Assembly: GCA_934402515.1 (NCBI GenBank)
Contig: CAKRTZ010000036.1
Span: forward strand, 1 to 22,605
Reading direction: 5' to 3'
Length of the DNA stretch: 22,605 bases
From: an uncultured Lachnospiraceae bacterium
Lineage (GTDB): Bacteria > Bacillota > Clostridia > Lachnospirales > Lachnospiraceae
Position 1 is the first letter of the stretch, and each line of letters opens with the position of its first letter. The translations under genes were made by a program, and so were the position numbers. This document shows positions 1 to 9,049 of the stretch, in pieces. The notes below the pieces were generated by a model that made no database searches, had not been told where the DNA came from, and saw only the letters and a list, made by a program, of their open reading frames with translations.

Positions 1-270
1 TTTCATGGTGAGACATTTTCCTTCCTCAAATTCCGGGAGCGTTGTGGTCATGGTCAGCACATCGCCCCGGCTTAAAATGTTAAAATAAAAATCCGACAAG
101 TCCACATTCTCATACTGCTTTTCGTTAATCCGGACTGTCCAGCCCTCATTCAAAAACTGTAGTTCCTCTGACACCAGGTGGTTCTGTACCCCCGCTGAAA
201 AGAGTCCTATCGCCAACACAACCAGCAGACAGTAAAACACCACTGTCAGAATTCCTTTTTTCTTTTTCAT
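1..270 (-). CDS. N-terminus of a membrane-anchored sensor-like protein (partial, runs off left edge)
   Basis: About 90 residues are visible, starting MKKKKGILTVVF. A lysine-rich start followed by one hydrophobic segment (about residues 6-27, LTVVFYCLLVVLAIGLFSAG) gives a signal anchor with the rest outside the cell. The visible outer part (NEGWTVRINEKQYENVDLSD, then a segment ending in TLPEFEEGK) reminds me of the extracytoplasmic sensor region of Lachnospiraceae signalling proteins that end in a GGDEF or histidine kinase domain. That is a resemblance only, because the output domain lies outside the window. The ATG overlaps the stop of the ADP-ribosyltransferase gene by one base (TAATG), so the two are probably translationally coupled in one operon. 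The function is not established. Confidence 0.6.
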   Translation of the reverse strand, partial: MKKKKGILTVVFYCLLVVLAIGLFSAGVQNHLVSEELQFLNEGWTVRINEKQYENVDLSDFYFNILSRGDVLTMTTTLPEFEEGKCLTMK

Positions 271-1754
271 TACCGAATTTCAACCTCAAACACAGGAACC
301 TGGACGGTAAAGGAATATCCCGCTCTGGAGAAATCCACCGCCATTTTTCCTTTTAATGTATTGTACTGCATGATATCATCTTCCGTTAATGTCAAATCGT
401 AGTTTTCCACGGTTTCCAGTTTTCGGATGACCATGCGCGTGCCCGATGCAAACATTACTTCTTTTTCCGTCTCGTAATCACTTTCTCCTGCAATATCGAA
501 TCCGTGGGAACCTTTTCTGGAAAGGATTTTCAATTTACACTCCCCGGTAAACATGGAACCGGAAAAGGGGGTAATCTGTCCCTGGCTCTTTACCAGCTGG
601 CTCATAAATTTGAATTTGGCAGAACGTCCGATAAAATCCTCCGCTGTTTTCTCCTGGGTACTGGTGCTCAGAAAACCGGCATCGGTAATCACTTTTCCCA
701 CCAGTTTCTCCGGCGAGGTCAGTCTGTCTCCCAGAACCTTGCCCAGATTTACCCCACGGTACAGCAGGGTATCCTCCTTCCGCTCCGATTCTGTCAGTAT
801 TTCGTCCAGTTCCTTCATGGATTTTTTCAAAATTTCCTGCTGTTCGGGACTGAATTCATCCCAGGAGAATCTCCCACGTTTCAAACCATTAATGCACTGG
901 TATTTTGCAAAAATTTTACCGTTCTTTTCAAAAAAATTGTCCTGCATGGAGTAATTTTTAATTGCGTCCTTTTTCTTTTCCGACAAAAGCTTAACCGCAT
1001 CATCCGTCTGTGCCTCCAGATAGCCCTCCGCGTCTTTCTCCGCATAGTCAAATTCTTTTTTCATGGTCACAAAATCGCCGGACATTCTCCGAAGGGTGTC
1101 CAGGTGTACCGAAAGGCTTTCCACCATGTCCAGCCGTCTTTGCGCCCGGAGGCTTTTCCCCTTACGCGTATGCTTGGCGCAGTAGGACTCCACCGCCGCC
1201 AGCACTTCCTGAATCATTTGCTGATACCGTTTATCCGTTGTCTCAATCTGTAACAGCTCACAGGTTTTCGGGTCGCTGATCCGCTGATTCCAGACGGTCT
1301 GCAAAGTCAGCAGTCTGCCAAGCTGTCTTTTGATATTGAAAAAAGAAAAACTTCCGAATCCATGGGAAACCATTTCGGCATAGGTTCTCCGTAGATGGTT
1401 CTCCGCATCCAGCACCTCGCTTTTCATGGCGGTTTTCTGTTTTTCCATATTGTCCGTCACGGTCTGCATCTTCTCGGCACTTAAGAAACTTTTCCGTTCT
1501 TCCGTCTCCTGGATATCCACGGACTGATCTTCCTTTTCCCCATGTTGCAGGGAGGAAATATTTCTTTTCCTTGTGGCAAGGTGAGGTGCCGGCTGTTTTT
1601 CCTTCTGCGCCTGCTGTGTCTGTTGGAAATCCAACAATTCTATAGGAGAATACATCCCACTGTCCTGTATCTGCGCTGCCCCTCTTGCCTGCACCGGAAC
1701 CGGCGCATCCTTTTCCTTTTTCTGTGTTGCCGCTGTTTGAAAGTCTTTTCCCAT
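270..1754 (-). CDS. ADP-ribosyltransferase (R-S-E class exoenzyme fold)
   Basis: 494 residues. The C-terminal third (about 325-494) carries the three signatures of R-S-E class mono-ADP-ribosyltransferases in order: the NAD-binding arginine in LLYRGV (R333), the STS core in AGFLSTST (S363-T364-S365), and the ARTT-loop ExE in YETEKEVMF (E430, E432). E-x-E, rather than Q-x-E, usually goes with arginine as the modified residue (family knowledge, as in Vip2 and iota-toxin component Ia versus C3). Residues 1-100 are Gln/Lys/Glu-rich and probably disordered; 100-260 look helical and coiled. There is no signal peptide or membrane segment, so the protein acts inside the cell or leaves by a non-Sec route such as a contractile injection system. 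The start has a GGAAAGGG ribosome binding site. It lies 15 bases after the acetyltransferase gene and overlaps the next gene by one base. Substrate unknown. Confidence 0.85.
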   Translation of the reverse strand: MGKDFQTAATQKKEKDAPVPVQARGAAQIQDSGMYSPIELLDFQQTQQAQKEKQPAPHLATRKRNISSLQHGEKEDQSVDIQETEERKSFLSAEKMQTVTDNMEKQKTAMKSEVLDAENHLRRTYAEMVSHGFGSFSFFNIKRQLGRLLTLQTVWNQRISDPKTCELLQIETTDKRYQQMIQEVLAAVESYCAKHTRKGKSLRAQRRLDMVESLSVHLDTLRRMSGDFVTMKKEFDYAEKDAEGYLEAQTDDAVKLLSEKKKDAIKNYSMQDNFFEKNGKIFAKYQCINGLKRGRFSWDEFSPEQQEILKKSMKELDEILTESERKEDTLLYRGVNLGKVLGDRLTSPEKLVGKVITDAGFLSTSTQEKTAEDFIGRSAKFKFMSQLVKSQGQITPFSGSMFTGECKLKILSRKGSHGFDIAGESDYETEKEVMFASGTRMVIRKLETVENYDLTLTEDDIMQYNTLKGKMAVDFSRAGYSFTVQVPVFEVEIR

Positions 1755-1769
1755 AAATTTCCCTTTCCG

Positions 1770-2840
1770 CTATTGCATGAGATACATGGTTCTGTCGTAT
1801 CGTTTGGAAGGCTCCCCGAAGAAATATTCCATCAGCCTGCTGATTCGCTCCTCCGGCGCAAAAATAAGGATATTTCCCTCCTCTTTCCGTTCCTTCTGTT
1901 TTGCCAGCACCGCCCCCAACAGTTTTAATAAAATCGTTTTATCTGTGGCATCGGGATGCACATAGAGATAGCGGATGCAAAGCTGATAATTTTCCCGTTC
2001 ATCCAGAATCACTGCTCCCAGTACCGCACCGTTCTCCACATAAGCCAGACTGTCCGGAGACACGGTATCGTCACTGAAATAGTACAAAAGCCGCCGCTCC
2101 ATCTTCCGGTTTATCTGTAACAGCCTGCTCCGGGTCGCTATATCCAGAGAGCAGAGGTGACCGTCCCTTTTCTTTAAAAAGGGCTGCAATTTGTCAGAAT
2201 CCAGGGCGCTATACGGGTATTCGATAACCTGATACTGCCTGATATATTCTTCAAATCCCAGTGCCTGTAAAAAGGCATCCTGCATCTTTTTCCCCTCAGG
2301 ACTGGATTCTTTCCCCTGGGAAAATGCCAGAATTCCGGCAATCTCCTGCTGTTCAAAGAGTTCTGCGGCATATTCCATCAGCTTTCTGGTCATGCCCTGA
2401 CTCCGGTAAGCCTCACTGGTACAGAGATACTGCAACACCACCGCCGTCTGGTTCCCCAAATCCTTCTGGGTAAAAACGCCACAGCATACCGGAGTTTTGC
2501 CATCGTAGCCCCAGATTGCCAGTGCCTCGTGATTATGTACCTGGCGGCTCGCCTCCTCCGGCAAAAAGGTGTATTCCAGTATTTCTTTCTTATTCCCTAC
2601 TGCCTTGTATTCCAGAACACCCTTCTCACTTTTTCTCCGGTAGTCCGGACACTCCAGCTTTCCCGTGAAAATGTCCCAGGGCAGAGGTGTATAAACCTGA
2701 CATTCCTCTGTCTCCCCTTCTTTTAAAAAGGTACAACTGGCACAGGGCGACTCCAGCACCTTAAAGTCGGTATCGTCCTCCTGCCACCGTTTTTCTAACC
2801 CCGGCATCCCAGCTTTGTCCCCTGCATATTGTTCTGCCAT
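1770..2840 (-). CDS. GNAT-family N-acetyltransferase-like protein with Cys-rich N-terminus
   Basis: 356 residues. A central GNAT domain (about 80-210) shows the acetyl-CoA pyrophosphate-binding loop as YRSQGMTRKLMEYA (about 145-158), preceded by the usual beta strand VVLQYLCTSE. The C-terminal part (about 225-356; LAYVENGAVLGAVIL, then IRYLYVHPDATDKTILLKLL) looks like a second, degenerate GNAT unit. Before the first domain are four cysteines, C33-x2-C36, C47 and C64, which could bind zinc or a cluster. Start: AGGGAGG lies 6-7 bases before the ATG. A promoter-like pair is upstream. It is the first gene of an operon with the ADP-ribosyltransferase, so it might modify or antagonise that enzyme, but nothing in the sequence proves a link. 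The substrate cannot be predicted. Confidence 0.75.
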   Translation of the reverse strand: MAEQYAGDKAGMPGLEKRWQEDDTDFKVLESPCASCTFLKEGETEECQVYTPLPWDIFTGKLECPDYRRKSEKGVLEYKAVGNKKEILEYTFLPEEASRQVHNHEALAIWGYDGKTPVCCGVFTQKDLGNQTAVVLQYLCTSEAYRSQGMTRKLMEYAAELFEQQEIAGILAFSQGKESSPEGKKMQDAFLQALGFEEYIRQYQVIEYPYSALDSDKLQPFLKKRDGHLCSLDIATRSRLLQINRKMERRLLYYFSDDTVSPDSLAYVENGAVLGAVILDERENYQLCIRYLYVHPDATDKTILLKLLGAVLAKQKERKEEGNILIFAPEERISRLMEYFFGEPSKRYDRTMYLMQ

Positions 2841-2869
2841 CGCTTTCCCTCCCTTTTGTTAATTTTCTT

Positions 2870-2898
2870 ATTTTATCATATACCAGCACAACAAACAA
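2870..2898 (-). promoter_or_regulatory. Predicted sigma-A promoter of the acetyltransferase/ADP-ribosyltransferase operon
   Basis: On the minus strand TTGTTT (2893-2898) and TAAAAT (2870-2875) are 17 bases apart. The predicted start near 2863 is about 20 bases before the GNAT start codon. The -35 overlaps one arm of the inverted repeat at 2897-2921. Confidence 0.5.
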
Positions 2899-2921
2899 GG
2901 CGGGATGAATCATCTCGCCTT
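2897..2921 (-). terminator. Inverted repeat, probable gltBD terminator
   Basis: AAGGCG and CGCCTT bound a 25-base near-perfect inverted repeat (11 of 12 arm positions pair, one-base loop region around 2909). On the minus strand it follows the gltD stop by about 54 bases and precedes a T/G-rich stretch (TGTTTGTTGTG). The U tract is weak, so termination may be partial and feed the next operon. Confidence 0.5.
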
Positions 2922-2974
2922 GAATTATACTCCTGCGCACCGAGCCACAACGCGCTCCGGTACTGTCTGAAATT

Positions 2975-4468
2975 TTACTGCACCACCAGGTTGGAATAAC
3001 CCATGAGGCTGTTGTCCACCTCTCTTGCACATTCCCTGCCCTGCCGGATGGCTTTCACCACCAGAGACTGTCCCGTGTGCATGTCCCCAGCCGTGTATAC
3101 ACGCTCCACGTTGGTCTTAAAGCTGCCCGGTGCGGTTGCCACATTGGTGCGTCCGTCCACATCGACTTTAAAGGCATCGGTGACATACTTCTGGCTGCCC
3201 AGAAAGCCTGCGGCGATGATGAGTACTTCGCAGGGAAGCTCTTTTTCACTTCCGGCGATTTCCTCCATCTTCATCCGTCCGGTTTCTGCATCCTTCGTCC
3301 ATTTCAGCTTGACCACCTTGACAGCTTTCAGATTTCCGTTTTTATCCTTGAGAAACTCTTTCACCGTGGACTCATAAATCCGCGGGTCGTGGCCAAATAC
3401 TGCGATTGCCTCCTCCTGACCGTAATCGGTCTTGCAGATTTTCGGCCATTCGGGCCAGGGATTGTTCTCCGCTCTGGTGTCCGGTGCCTTGGGCATCATC
3501 TCAATCTGGGTGACCGATTTGCAGCCGTGGCGGATTGCCGTTCCCACACAGTCATTTCCCGTGTCACCGCCACCGATGATGACCACATTTTTATCCTTCG
3601 TCTCCACATACGCCTTGTCCTCAAAGTTGGAGTCTAACAGGCTCTTGGTGTTGGCTTTCAGAAAATCCACTGCAAAATAGATGCCCTTTGCATCCCGTCC
3701 CGGTGCCTTGATGTCACGGGGATTGGAGGAGCCACAGGCAAGCACCACCCTGTCGAAATCCTTCAACAGTTTCTCTGCCTTGATGTCCCGTCCGATATCT
3801 GCATTGGTGACAAAAATGACACCTTCCTCTTTCATCACATCAATCTTACGGTCGATAATACGTTTCTCCAGTTTCATGTTGGGGATGCCGTACATCAACA
3901 GACCGCCAATCCTGTCGGAGCGCTCAAAGACGGTAACCAGATGTCCTCTGCGGTTCAACTGGTCTGCCACCGCCAGACCAGAGGGGCCGCTGCCGATAAC
4001 CGCTACGGTTTTGCCGGTGCGTACCTTAGGCGGTCTGGCTGCCGCATAGCCCTCTTTATAAGCATTTTCAATAATGGCATACTCATTTTCCTTCGTTGCC
4101 ACCGGGTCGCCGTTTAAGCCACAGGTGCAGGCATTTTCGCACAGGGCGGGGCAGACTCTGGAAGTAAACTCCGGGAAGTTGTTGGTTTTGTGGAGGCGGT
4201 TGTATGCCTCATGGAGATTTCCGGTGTAAACCAGGTCGTTCCACTCCGGCACCAGATTGTGAAGGGGACAGCCACTGGTCATGCCGCAAAGGGTCATGCC
4301 GGACTGACAAAACGGTACACCGCAATCCATACATCTTGCTCCCTGGAGCCGCTGTCTCTCCATGGGAAGATGTTCGTGAAATTCATTAAAATTTTTAATG
4401 CGCTTTAAGGGTTTCACCGCTGTGGAAACCTCACGCTCGTAATCTAAAAATCCTGTCGGTTTTCCCAT
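2975..4468 (-). CDS. gltD: Glutamate synthase (NADPH) small subunit
   Basis: 497 residues, the usual GltD length. It supplies electrons from NADPH through FAD and iron-sulfur clusters to GltB for making glutamate from glutamine and 2-oxoglutarate in the cytoplasm. The N-terminal cysteine region (C46, C49, C54, C61, C67, then C106, C110, C114, C116 in CPALCENACTCG) matches the adrenodoxin-reductase-like Fe-S domain. The FAD-binding loop is VIGSGPSGLA (158-167), the NADPH-binding loop VVIIGGGDTGND (295-306), and the closing FAD motif TAGDMHTGQSLVV (459-471). The ATG is preceded by GGAAAGGTAAGG and lies 23 bases after gltB, so the two form one operon. Paralogous NADPH-dependent oxidoreductases share this fold, but adjacency to gltB settles the assignment. 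Confidence 0.96.
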   Translation of the reverse strand: MGKPTGFLDYEREVSTAVKPLKRIKNFNEFHEHLPMERQRLQGARCMDCGVPFCQSGMTLCGMTSGCPLHNLVPEWNDLVYTGNLHEAYNRLHKTNNFPEFTSRVCPALCENACTCGLNGDPVATKENEYAIIENAYKEGYAAARPPKVRTGKTVAVIGSGPSGLAVADQLNRRGHLVTVFERSDRIGGLLMYGIPNMKLEKRIIDRKIDVMKEEGVIFVTNADIGRDIKAEKLLKDFDRVVLACGSSNPRDIKAPGRDAKGIYFAVDFLKANTKSLLDSNFEDKAYVETKDKNVVIIGGGDTGNDCVGTAIRHGCKSVTQIEMMPKAPDTRAENNPWPEWPKICKTDYGQEEAIAVFGHDPRIYESTVKEFLKDKNGNLKAVKVVKLKWTKDAETGRMKMEEIAGSEKELPCEVLIIAAGFLGSQKYVTDAFKVDVDGRTNVATAPGSFKTNVERVYTAGDMHTGQSLVVKAIRQGRECAREVDNSLMGYSNLVVQ

Positions 4469-4491
4469 ATTCGTAACCTTACCTTTCCAAG

Positions 4492-7400
4492 CTAATGCCC
4501 TTTATTGGCGTAAAAAGCCTCGATTTGTGCCTGCTCCGCACTCAAGCCCTTCTCCTCCATCTGTACAATCAACCGCAGCATCCGCTCATAGTCATGGGGG
4601 ATAATCTTTTTGAATTTAGGCAGATACTCTCCGAAGTTATCCAGGATTTCCTTACCCTTTTCGGAGTTAGTGAGTGCCACATGCTCTTTAATCATATCCT
4701 TTAACTCCAGCACATCGTACTTGGAGGTAATCTCATAGGAAGAAACCATTTCCTTGTTGAGTCTGGTATACAAATCGTTATCCTCGTCCAGCACATAGGC
4801 GATACCGCCGCTCATGCCTGCCGCAAAGTTTTTACCGGTCTGACCGAGAACGACTACACGTCCTCCGGTCATGTACTCACAGCCATGGTCGCCCACGCCC
4901 TCTACTACCGCGATGGCACCGGAGTTTCTCACGCAGAACCGCTCGCCTGCCACGCCGTTGATAAAGGCTTTTCCGCTGGTGGCTCCGTAGAGTGCCACGT
5001 TGCCGATGATGATGTTTTCATCCTGTTTAAACTTGCTGCCCTTGGGAGGGTACACAATCAGCTTACCGCCGGAAAGTCCTTTTCCGAAGTAGTCGTTGCT
5101 GTCGCCCACCAGTTCCAGGGTCAGGCCTTTCGGGATGAAGGCTCCGAAAGACTGACCGCCGGCACCATTACACAGCACCCGGTAGGTATCCTCCTCCACA
5201 TCGTCTCCCAGACGCTTGGTGATTTCCGAACCGAGGATGGTGCCAAAGGCACGGTCGGTGTTCGTTACATCCACCTCGATACTGCGTTTCTGTTTGGTGG
5301 AGATCGCCTTGTCTAACTGCTTTAACAGTACCTTTTCATCCAGGGTGTTCTCCAGCTTGAAATCATAAACCTGTTTCGGATCAAAGGTAAATTTCTGTTT
5401 CGTTCCCTCGTAAGGGTTATCCAGAATCTGGTGTAAGTCCATTTCCTTCTGTCTGTCGTTCAGGTTGTCCTTCATCTTCAGAAGTTCGGTATGGCCTACC
5501 AGTTCATCTACAGTACGCACGCCCAGTGCTGCCATGTATTCCCGCAGCTCCTGTGCGATAAATTTCATAAAGTTTTCCACATATTCCGGTTTGCCGCGGA
5601 AACGCTTGCGCAGTTCCGGGTTCTGGGTTGCCACACCTACCGGGCAGGTATCCAGGTTGCAGACACGCATCATCACACAGCCCATGGTTACCAAAGGTGC
5701 GGTGGCAAAGCCGAATTCCTCGGCACCTAAGATGGCGGCGATTGCCACATCCCGTCCACTCATCAGCTTTCCATCAGTTTCGATGTGGACTTTGTTTCGC
5801 AGACCATTCTGAATCAGTGTCTGGTGGGTTTCTGCCAGTCCCAGCTCCCAGGGAAGTCCTGCATTGTGGATGGAGTTTCTGGGTGCTGCACCGGTACCTC
5901 CATCGTAACCGGACACCAGAATGACCTGTGCTCCCGCTTTGGCTACACCGGCGGCAACGGTACCAACGCCAGCCTCCGATACCAGTTTTACGGAAATATC
6001 TGCCGCTTTATTGGCATTTTTCAAATCGAAGATCAGCTGTGCCAAATCCTCGATGGAATAAATATCGTGGTGAGGCGGGGGAGAAATCAACCCTACACCA
6101 GGTGTGGAGTGACGGGTTTTTGCCACCCAGGGATAAACTTTTCCACTGGGAAGGTGGCCGCCCTCACCGGGTTTCGCTCCCTGTGCCATTTTGATCTGAA
6201 TCTCCTGGGCGCTTACCAGATAGCGGCTGGTAACGCCGAAACGCCCGGATGCCACCTGCTTGATGGCAGAGCATTTGTTGAGTCCGTCCGGTCCGATGGT
6301 GAGACGCTCGATATCCTCGCCGCCCTCACCGGTGTTGGATTTTCCGTGAAGGTTGTTCATGGCGATGGCCAGTGTCTCATGTGCCTCCTTGGAGATGGAA
6401 CCATAGGACATGGCTCCGGTCTTGAACCGGCGCACAATCTTATCCACGCTCTCCACTTCCTCGATGGGCACGCCTTTTTTCGGGTAGTTAAAATCTAACA
6501 GACCGCGGAGGTTCTTAACGGAATCCTCGTCGTTTACCAGAGCGGTGTACTCCTTAAACATCTCATAGTCGCCCCGTTTCGTGGACTCCTGGAGGAGATG
6601 GATGGTGGCAGGATTGTAAAGGTGTTCGTCTGCACCGCTGCGCATCTGGTGATGTCCCACGCTGTCCAGCGTCAGATCCACATCCAGTCCCAGAGGGTCA
6701 AAGGCGTGGGTGTGCAGTTCCTCCACCTGTTTGGAAATGTCCTTTAAGGTAATGCCACCTACACGGCTTACCGTGCCGGTGAAATATTTGTCAATGACCT
6801 CGGAGCTGATGCCGATTGCCTCGAAAATCTTCGCGCCCTCGTAGGACTGGATGGTGGAAATACCCATCTTGGAAGCAATCTTTACAATGCCATGAAGGAC
6901 AGCGCTGTTGTAATCGTCCACAGCGGCATAGTAGTCTTTGTCCAGCATGTGGTTGTCAATCAGTTCCTTGATGGTGTCCAGTGCCAGGTAAGGGTTGACG
7001 GCACAGGCACCGTATCCTAACAGGGTTGCGAAATCGTGAACCTCGCGGGGTTCGCCGGACTCTACAATCATTGCCACACTGGTACGTTTTTTGGTGGTAA
7101 CCAGGTGCTGCTGCAGGGCAGAAACCGCTAAGAGAGAAGGGATTGCCACATGGTTTTCATCTACGCCCCGGTCGGAAAGAATGATAATGTTCACGCCGTC
7201 ACGATATGCCCGGTCTACTTCCACAAAGAGGCGGTCAATGGCTTTTTCCATGCTGGTTCCGGTGTAGTAAATGATAGGAATCACTTCCACCTTAAAGCCT
7301 TCTGCCTTCATATTTTTGATTTTCATCAAATCCGTATTGGTGAGAATCGGATTGTTAACCTTCAAAACGTTACAGTTTTTCGGCATCTCCTCCAACAGGT

Positions 7401-9039
7401 TTCCATCGGTTCCGATGTAAACGGTGGTACTGGTAACCACTTCCTCACGGATGGCATCAATAGGCGGGTTGGTTACCTGGGCAAAAAGCTGTTTGAAGTA
7501 ATGGAACAAAGGATGGTAGCTTTTGCTCAACACGGGAATGGGAGTGTCCACGCCCATAGCGGCGATGGCCTCCGTTCCGTTCTTTGCCATGGGAAGGATA
7601 CTGGCTTTCATCTCCTCGTAGGTGTAGCCAAAGGCTTTCTGCAGACGCTGGCGCTCCTCGTAGGTCAGCTCCGGCACGCGCTGGTTGGGAATCTTTAAAT
7701 CTTTCAGGTTAACCATGTTGCTGTCAATCCACTCGCCGTAGGGCTGTCTGCTGGCGTAACGCTCCTTTAACTCGTCATCCCCAATCACTCTGCCCTGCAC
7801 CGTATCCACCAGAAGCATTTTGCCGGGACGGAGTCTTTCTTTTACCACGATTTTGGTCGGGTCGATAGGAAGAACGCCCACCTCGGAGGAAAGAATCAGG
7901 GTATCGTCATCGGTAATCATGTAGCGGGAAGGGCGCAGACCGTTACGGTCAAGCACGGCGCCCATCACATCGCCATCGGAGAAAAGAATGGAGGCGGGTC
8001 CGTCCCAGGGCTCCATCATGGTTGCATAATATTGGTAGAAATCCTTTTTCTTCTGGGACATGGTCTTGTTGTTTGCCCAGGGTTCGGGAATGGTAATCAT
8101 CACCGCCAGGGGCAGATCCATGCCACTCATTACCAAAAATTCCAGGGTGTTATCCAGCATCGCAGAGTCGGAGCCGGAGGTGTTGACCACCGGAAGCACT
8201 CTGGAAAGTTCGCCCTTTAAATGCTCGGATTCCATGTTTTCCTCACGGGCTAACATCTTGTCGGCGTTGCCACGGATGGTGTTAATCTCACCGTTGTGTA
8301 CGATGAAACGGTTGGGATGGGCACGCTCCCAACTGGGATTGGTATTGGTAGAGAAACGGGAATGCACGATGGCAATCGCGGACTCATAATCTTTATCCTG
8401 TAAATCAGAAAAGAAGGTACGAAGCTGTCCCACCAGGAACATCCCTTTGTATACAATGGTACGGCTGGAAAGAGAAACCACATAGGTGTCCTCGGAGGAC
8501 TGTTCAAAGACTCTCCGCACGATGTATAACATTCGATCGAAGTCCAGACCTTTTGCCACTTTAGCAGGTTTTTTCACAAATCCCTGCATAATACAGGGCA
8601 TGCACTCTACTGCCTTGTGACCCAGCACAGAGGGGATGGTGGGCACTTCACGCCAGCCCAGGAATTCCAGTCCCTCCTTCTGTACGATGATTTCAAACAT
8701 TTTCTTCGCCTGATTGCGTTTCAGTTCATCCTGAGGGAAGAAAAACATACCTACACCGTATTCTCTCTCACCACCCGGTTCGATTTCCAGGGGTTTCGTT
8801 ACTTTCTGGAAAAATTTATGGGGAATCTGCGTCAAAATACCCACGCCGTCACCGGTTTTTCCCTCGGCATCCTTACCGGCACGATGCTCCAGGTTTTCCA
8901 CAATCTTCAGAGCATTTTCCACCGTCTCACGGCTTTTTCTGCCCTTGATATTGACGCAGGCACCGATACCACAGTTATCATGTTCAAAGGATTCCCGATA
9001 TAGGGGTGCCTGGGGAACTTCTCTCTTTACATCAAACAT
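4492..9039 (-). CDS. gltB: Glutamate synthase (NADPH) large subunit
   Basis: 1515 residues from the preferred start. GltB is the amidotransferase and synthase subunit: it releases ammonia from glutamine at its N-terminal cysteine and channels it to an FMN site, where 2-oxoglutarate becomes glutamate. The catalytic cysteine is C23 in EHDNCGIGA, which leaves a 22-residue propeptide to be removed, close to that of other Gram-positive homologues. The 3Fe-4S cysteines are C1121, C1127 and C1132 (spacing C-x5-C-x4-C, ending NLDTCPVG). The C-terminal beta-helix repeats (GGxxFGAF, GLSGGKL, GMSGGIAYVLDED) are complete. The frame stays open to a TTG at 9090, but I prefer the ATG at 9039: it has GGAG six bases upstream and gives a normal propeptide, while the TTG has no ribosome binding site. 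It is co-transcribed with gltD. Confidence 0.96.
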   Translation of the reverse strand: MFDVKREVPQAPLYRESFEHDNCGIGACVNIKGRKSRETVENALKIVENLEHRAGKDAEGKTGDGVGILTQIPHKFFQKVTKPLEIEPGGEREYGVGMFFFPQDELKRNQAKKMFEIIVQKEGLEFLGWREVPTIPSVLGHKAVECMPCIMQGFVKKPAKVAKGLDFDRMLYIVRRVFEQSSEDTYVVSLSSRTIVYKGMFLVGQLRTFFSDLQDKDYESAIAIVHSRFSTNTNPSWERAHPNRFIVHNGEINTIRGNADKMLAREENMESEHLKGELSRVLPVVNTSGSDSAMLDNTLEFLVMSGMDLPLAVMITIPEPWANNKTMSQKKKDFYQYYATMMEPWDGPASILFSDGDVMGAVLDRNGLRPSRYMITDDDTLILSSEVGVLPIDPTKIVVKERLRPGKMLLVDTVQGRVIGDDELKERYASRQPYGEWIDSNMVNLKDLKIPNQRVPELTYEERQRLQKAFGYTYEEMKASILPMAKNGTEAIAAMGVDTPIPVLSKSYHPLFHYFKQLFAQVTNPPIDAIREEVVTSTTVYIGTDGNLLEEMPKNCNVLKVNNPILTNTDLMKIKNMKAEGFKVEVIPIIYYTGTSMEKAIDRLFVEVDRAYRDGVNIIILSDRGVDENHVAIPSLLAVSALQQHLVTTKKRTSVAMIVESGEPREVHDFATLLGYGACAVNPYLALDTIKELIDNHMLDKDYYAAVDDYNSAVLHGIVKIASKMGISTIQSYEGAKIFEAIGISSEVIDKYFTGTVSRVGGITLKDISKQVEELHTHAFDPLGLDVDLTLDSVGHHQMRSGADEHLYNPATIHLLQESTKRGDYEMFKEYTALVNDEDSVKNLRGLLDFNYPKKGVPIEEVESVDKIVRRFKTGAMSYGSISKEAHETLAIAMNNLHGKSNTGEGGEDIERLTIGPDGLNKCSAIKQVASGRFGVTSRYLVSAQEIQIKMAQGAKPGEGGHLPSGKVYPWVAKTRHSTPGVGLISPPPHHDIYSIEDLAQLIFDLKNANKAADISVKLVSEAGVGTVAAGVAKAGAQVILVSGYDGGTGAAPRNSIHNAGLPWELGLAETHQTLIQNGLRNKVHIETDGKLMSGRDVAIAAILGAEEFGFATAPLVTMGCVMMRVCNLDTCPVGVATQNPELRKRFRGKPEYVENFMKFIAQELREYMAALGVRTVDELVGHTELLKMKDNLNDRQKEMDLHQILDNPYEGTKQKFTFDPKQVYDFKLENTLDEKVLLKQLDKAISTKQKRSIEVDVTNTDRAFGTILGSEITKRLGDDVEEDTYRVLCNGAGGQSFGAFIPKGLTLELVGDSNDYFGKGLSGGKLIVYPPKGSKFKQDENIIIGNVALYGATSGKAFINGVAGERFCVRNSGAIAVVEGVGDHGCEYMTGGRVVVLGQTGKNFAAGMSGGIAYVLDEDNDLYTRLNKEMVSSYEITSKYDVLELKDMIKEHVALTNSEKGKEILDNFGEYLPKFKKIIPHDYERMLRLIVQMEEKGLSAEQAQIEAFYANKGH

Positions 9040-9049
9040 AATATTCTCC

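Noticed and set aside
5785..6498. Long plus-strand frames inside gltB, such as this 237-codon one
   Set aside because: Antisense to a fully recognisable GltB, with no ribosome site or family likeness; a result of codon use on the other strand.
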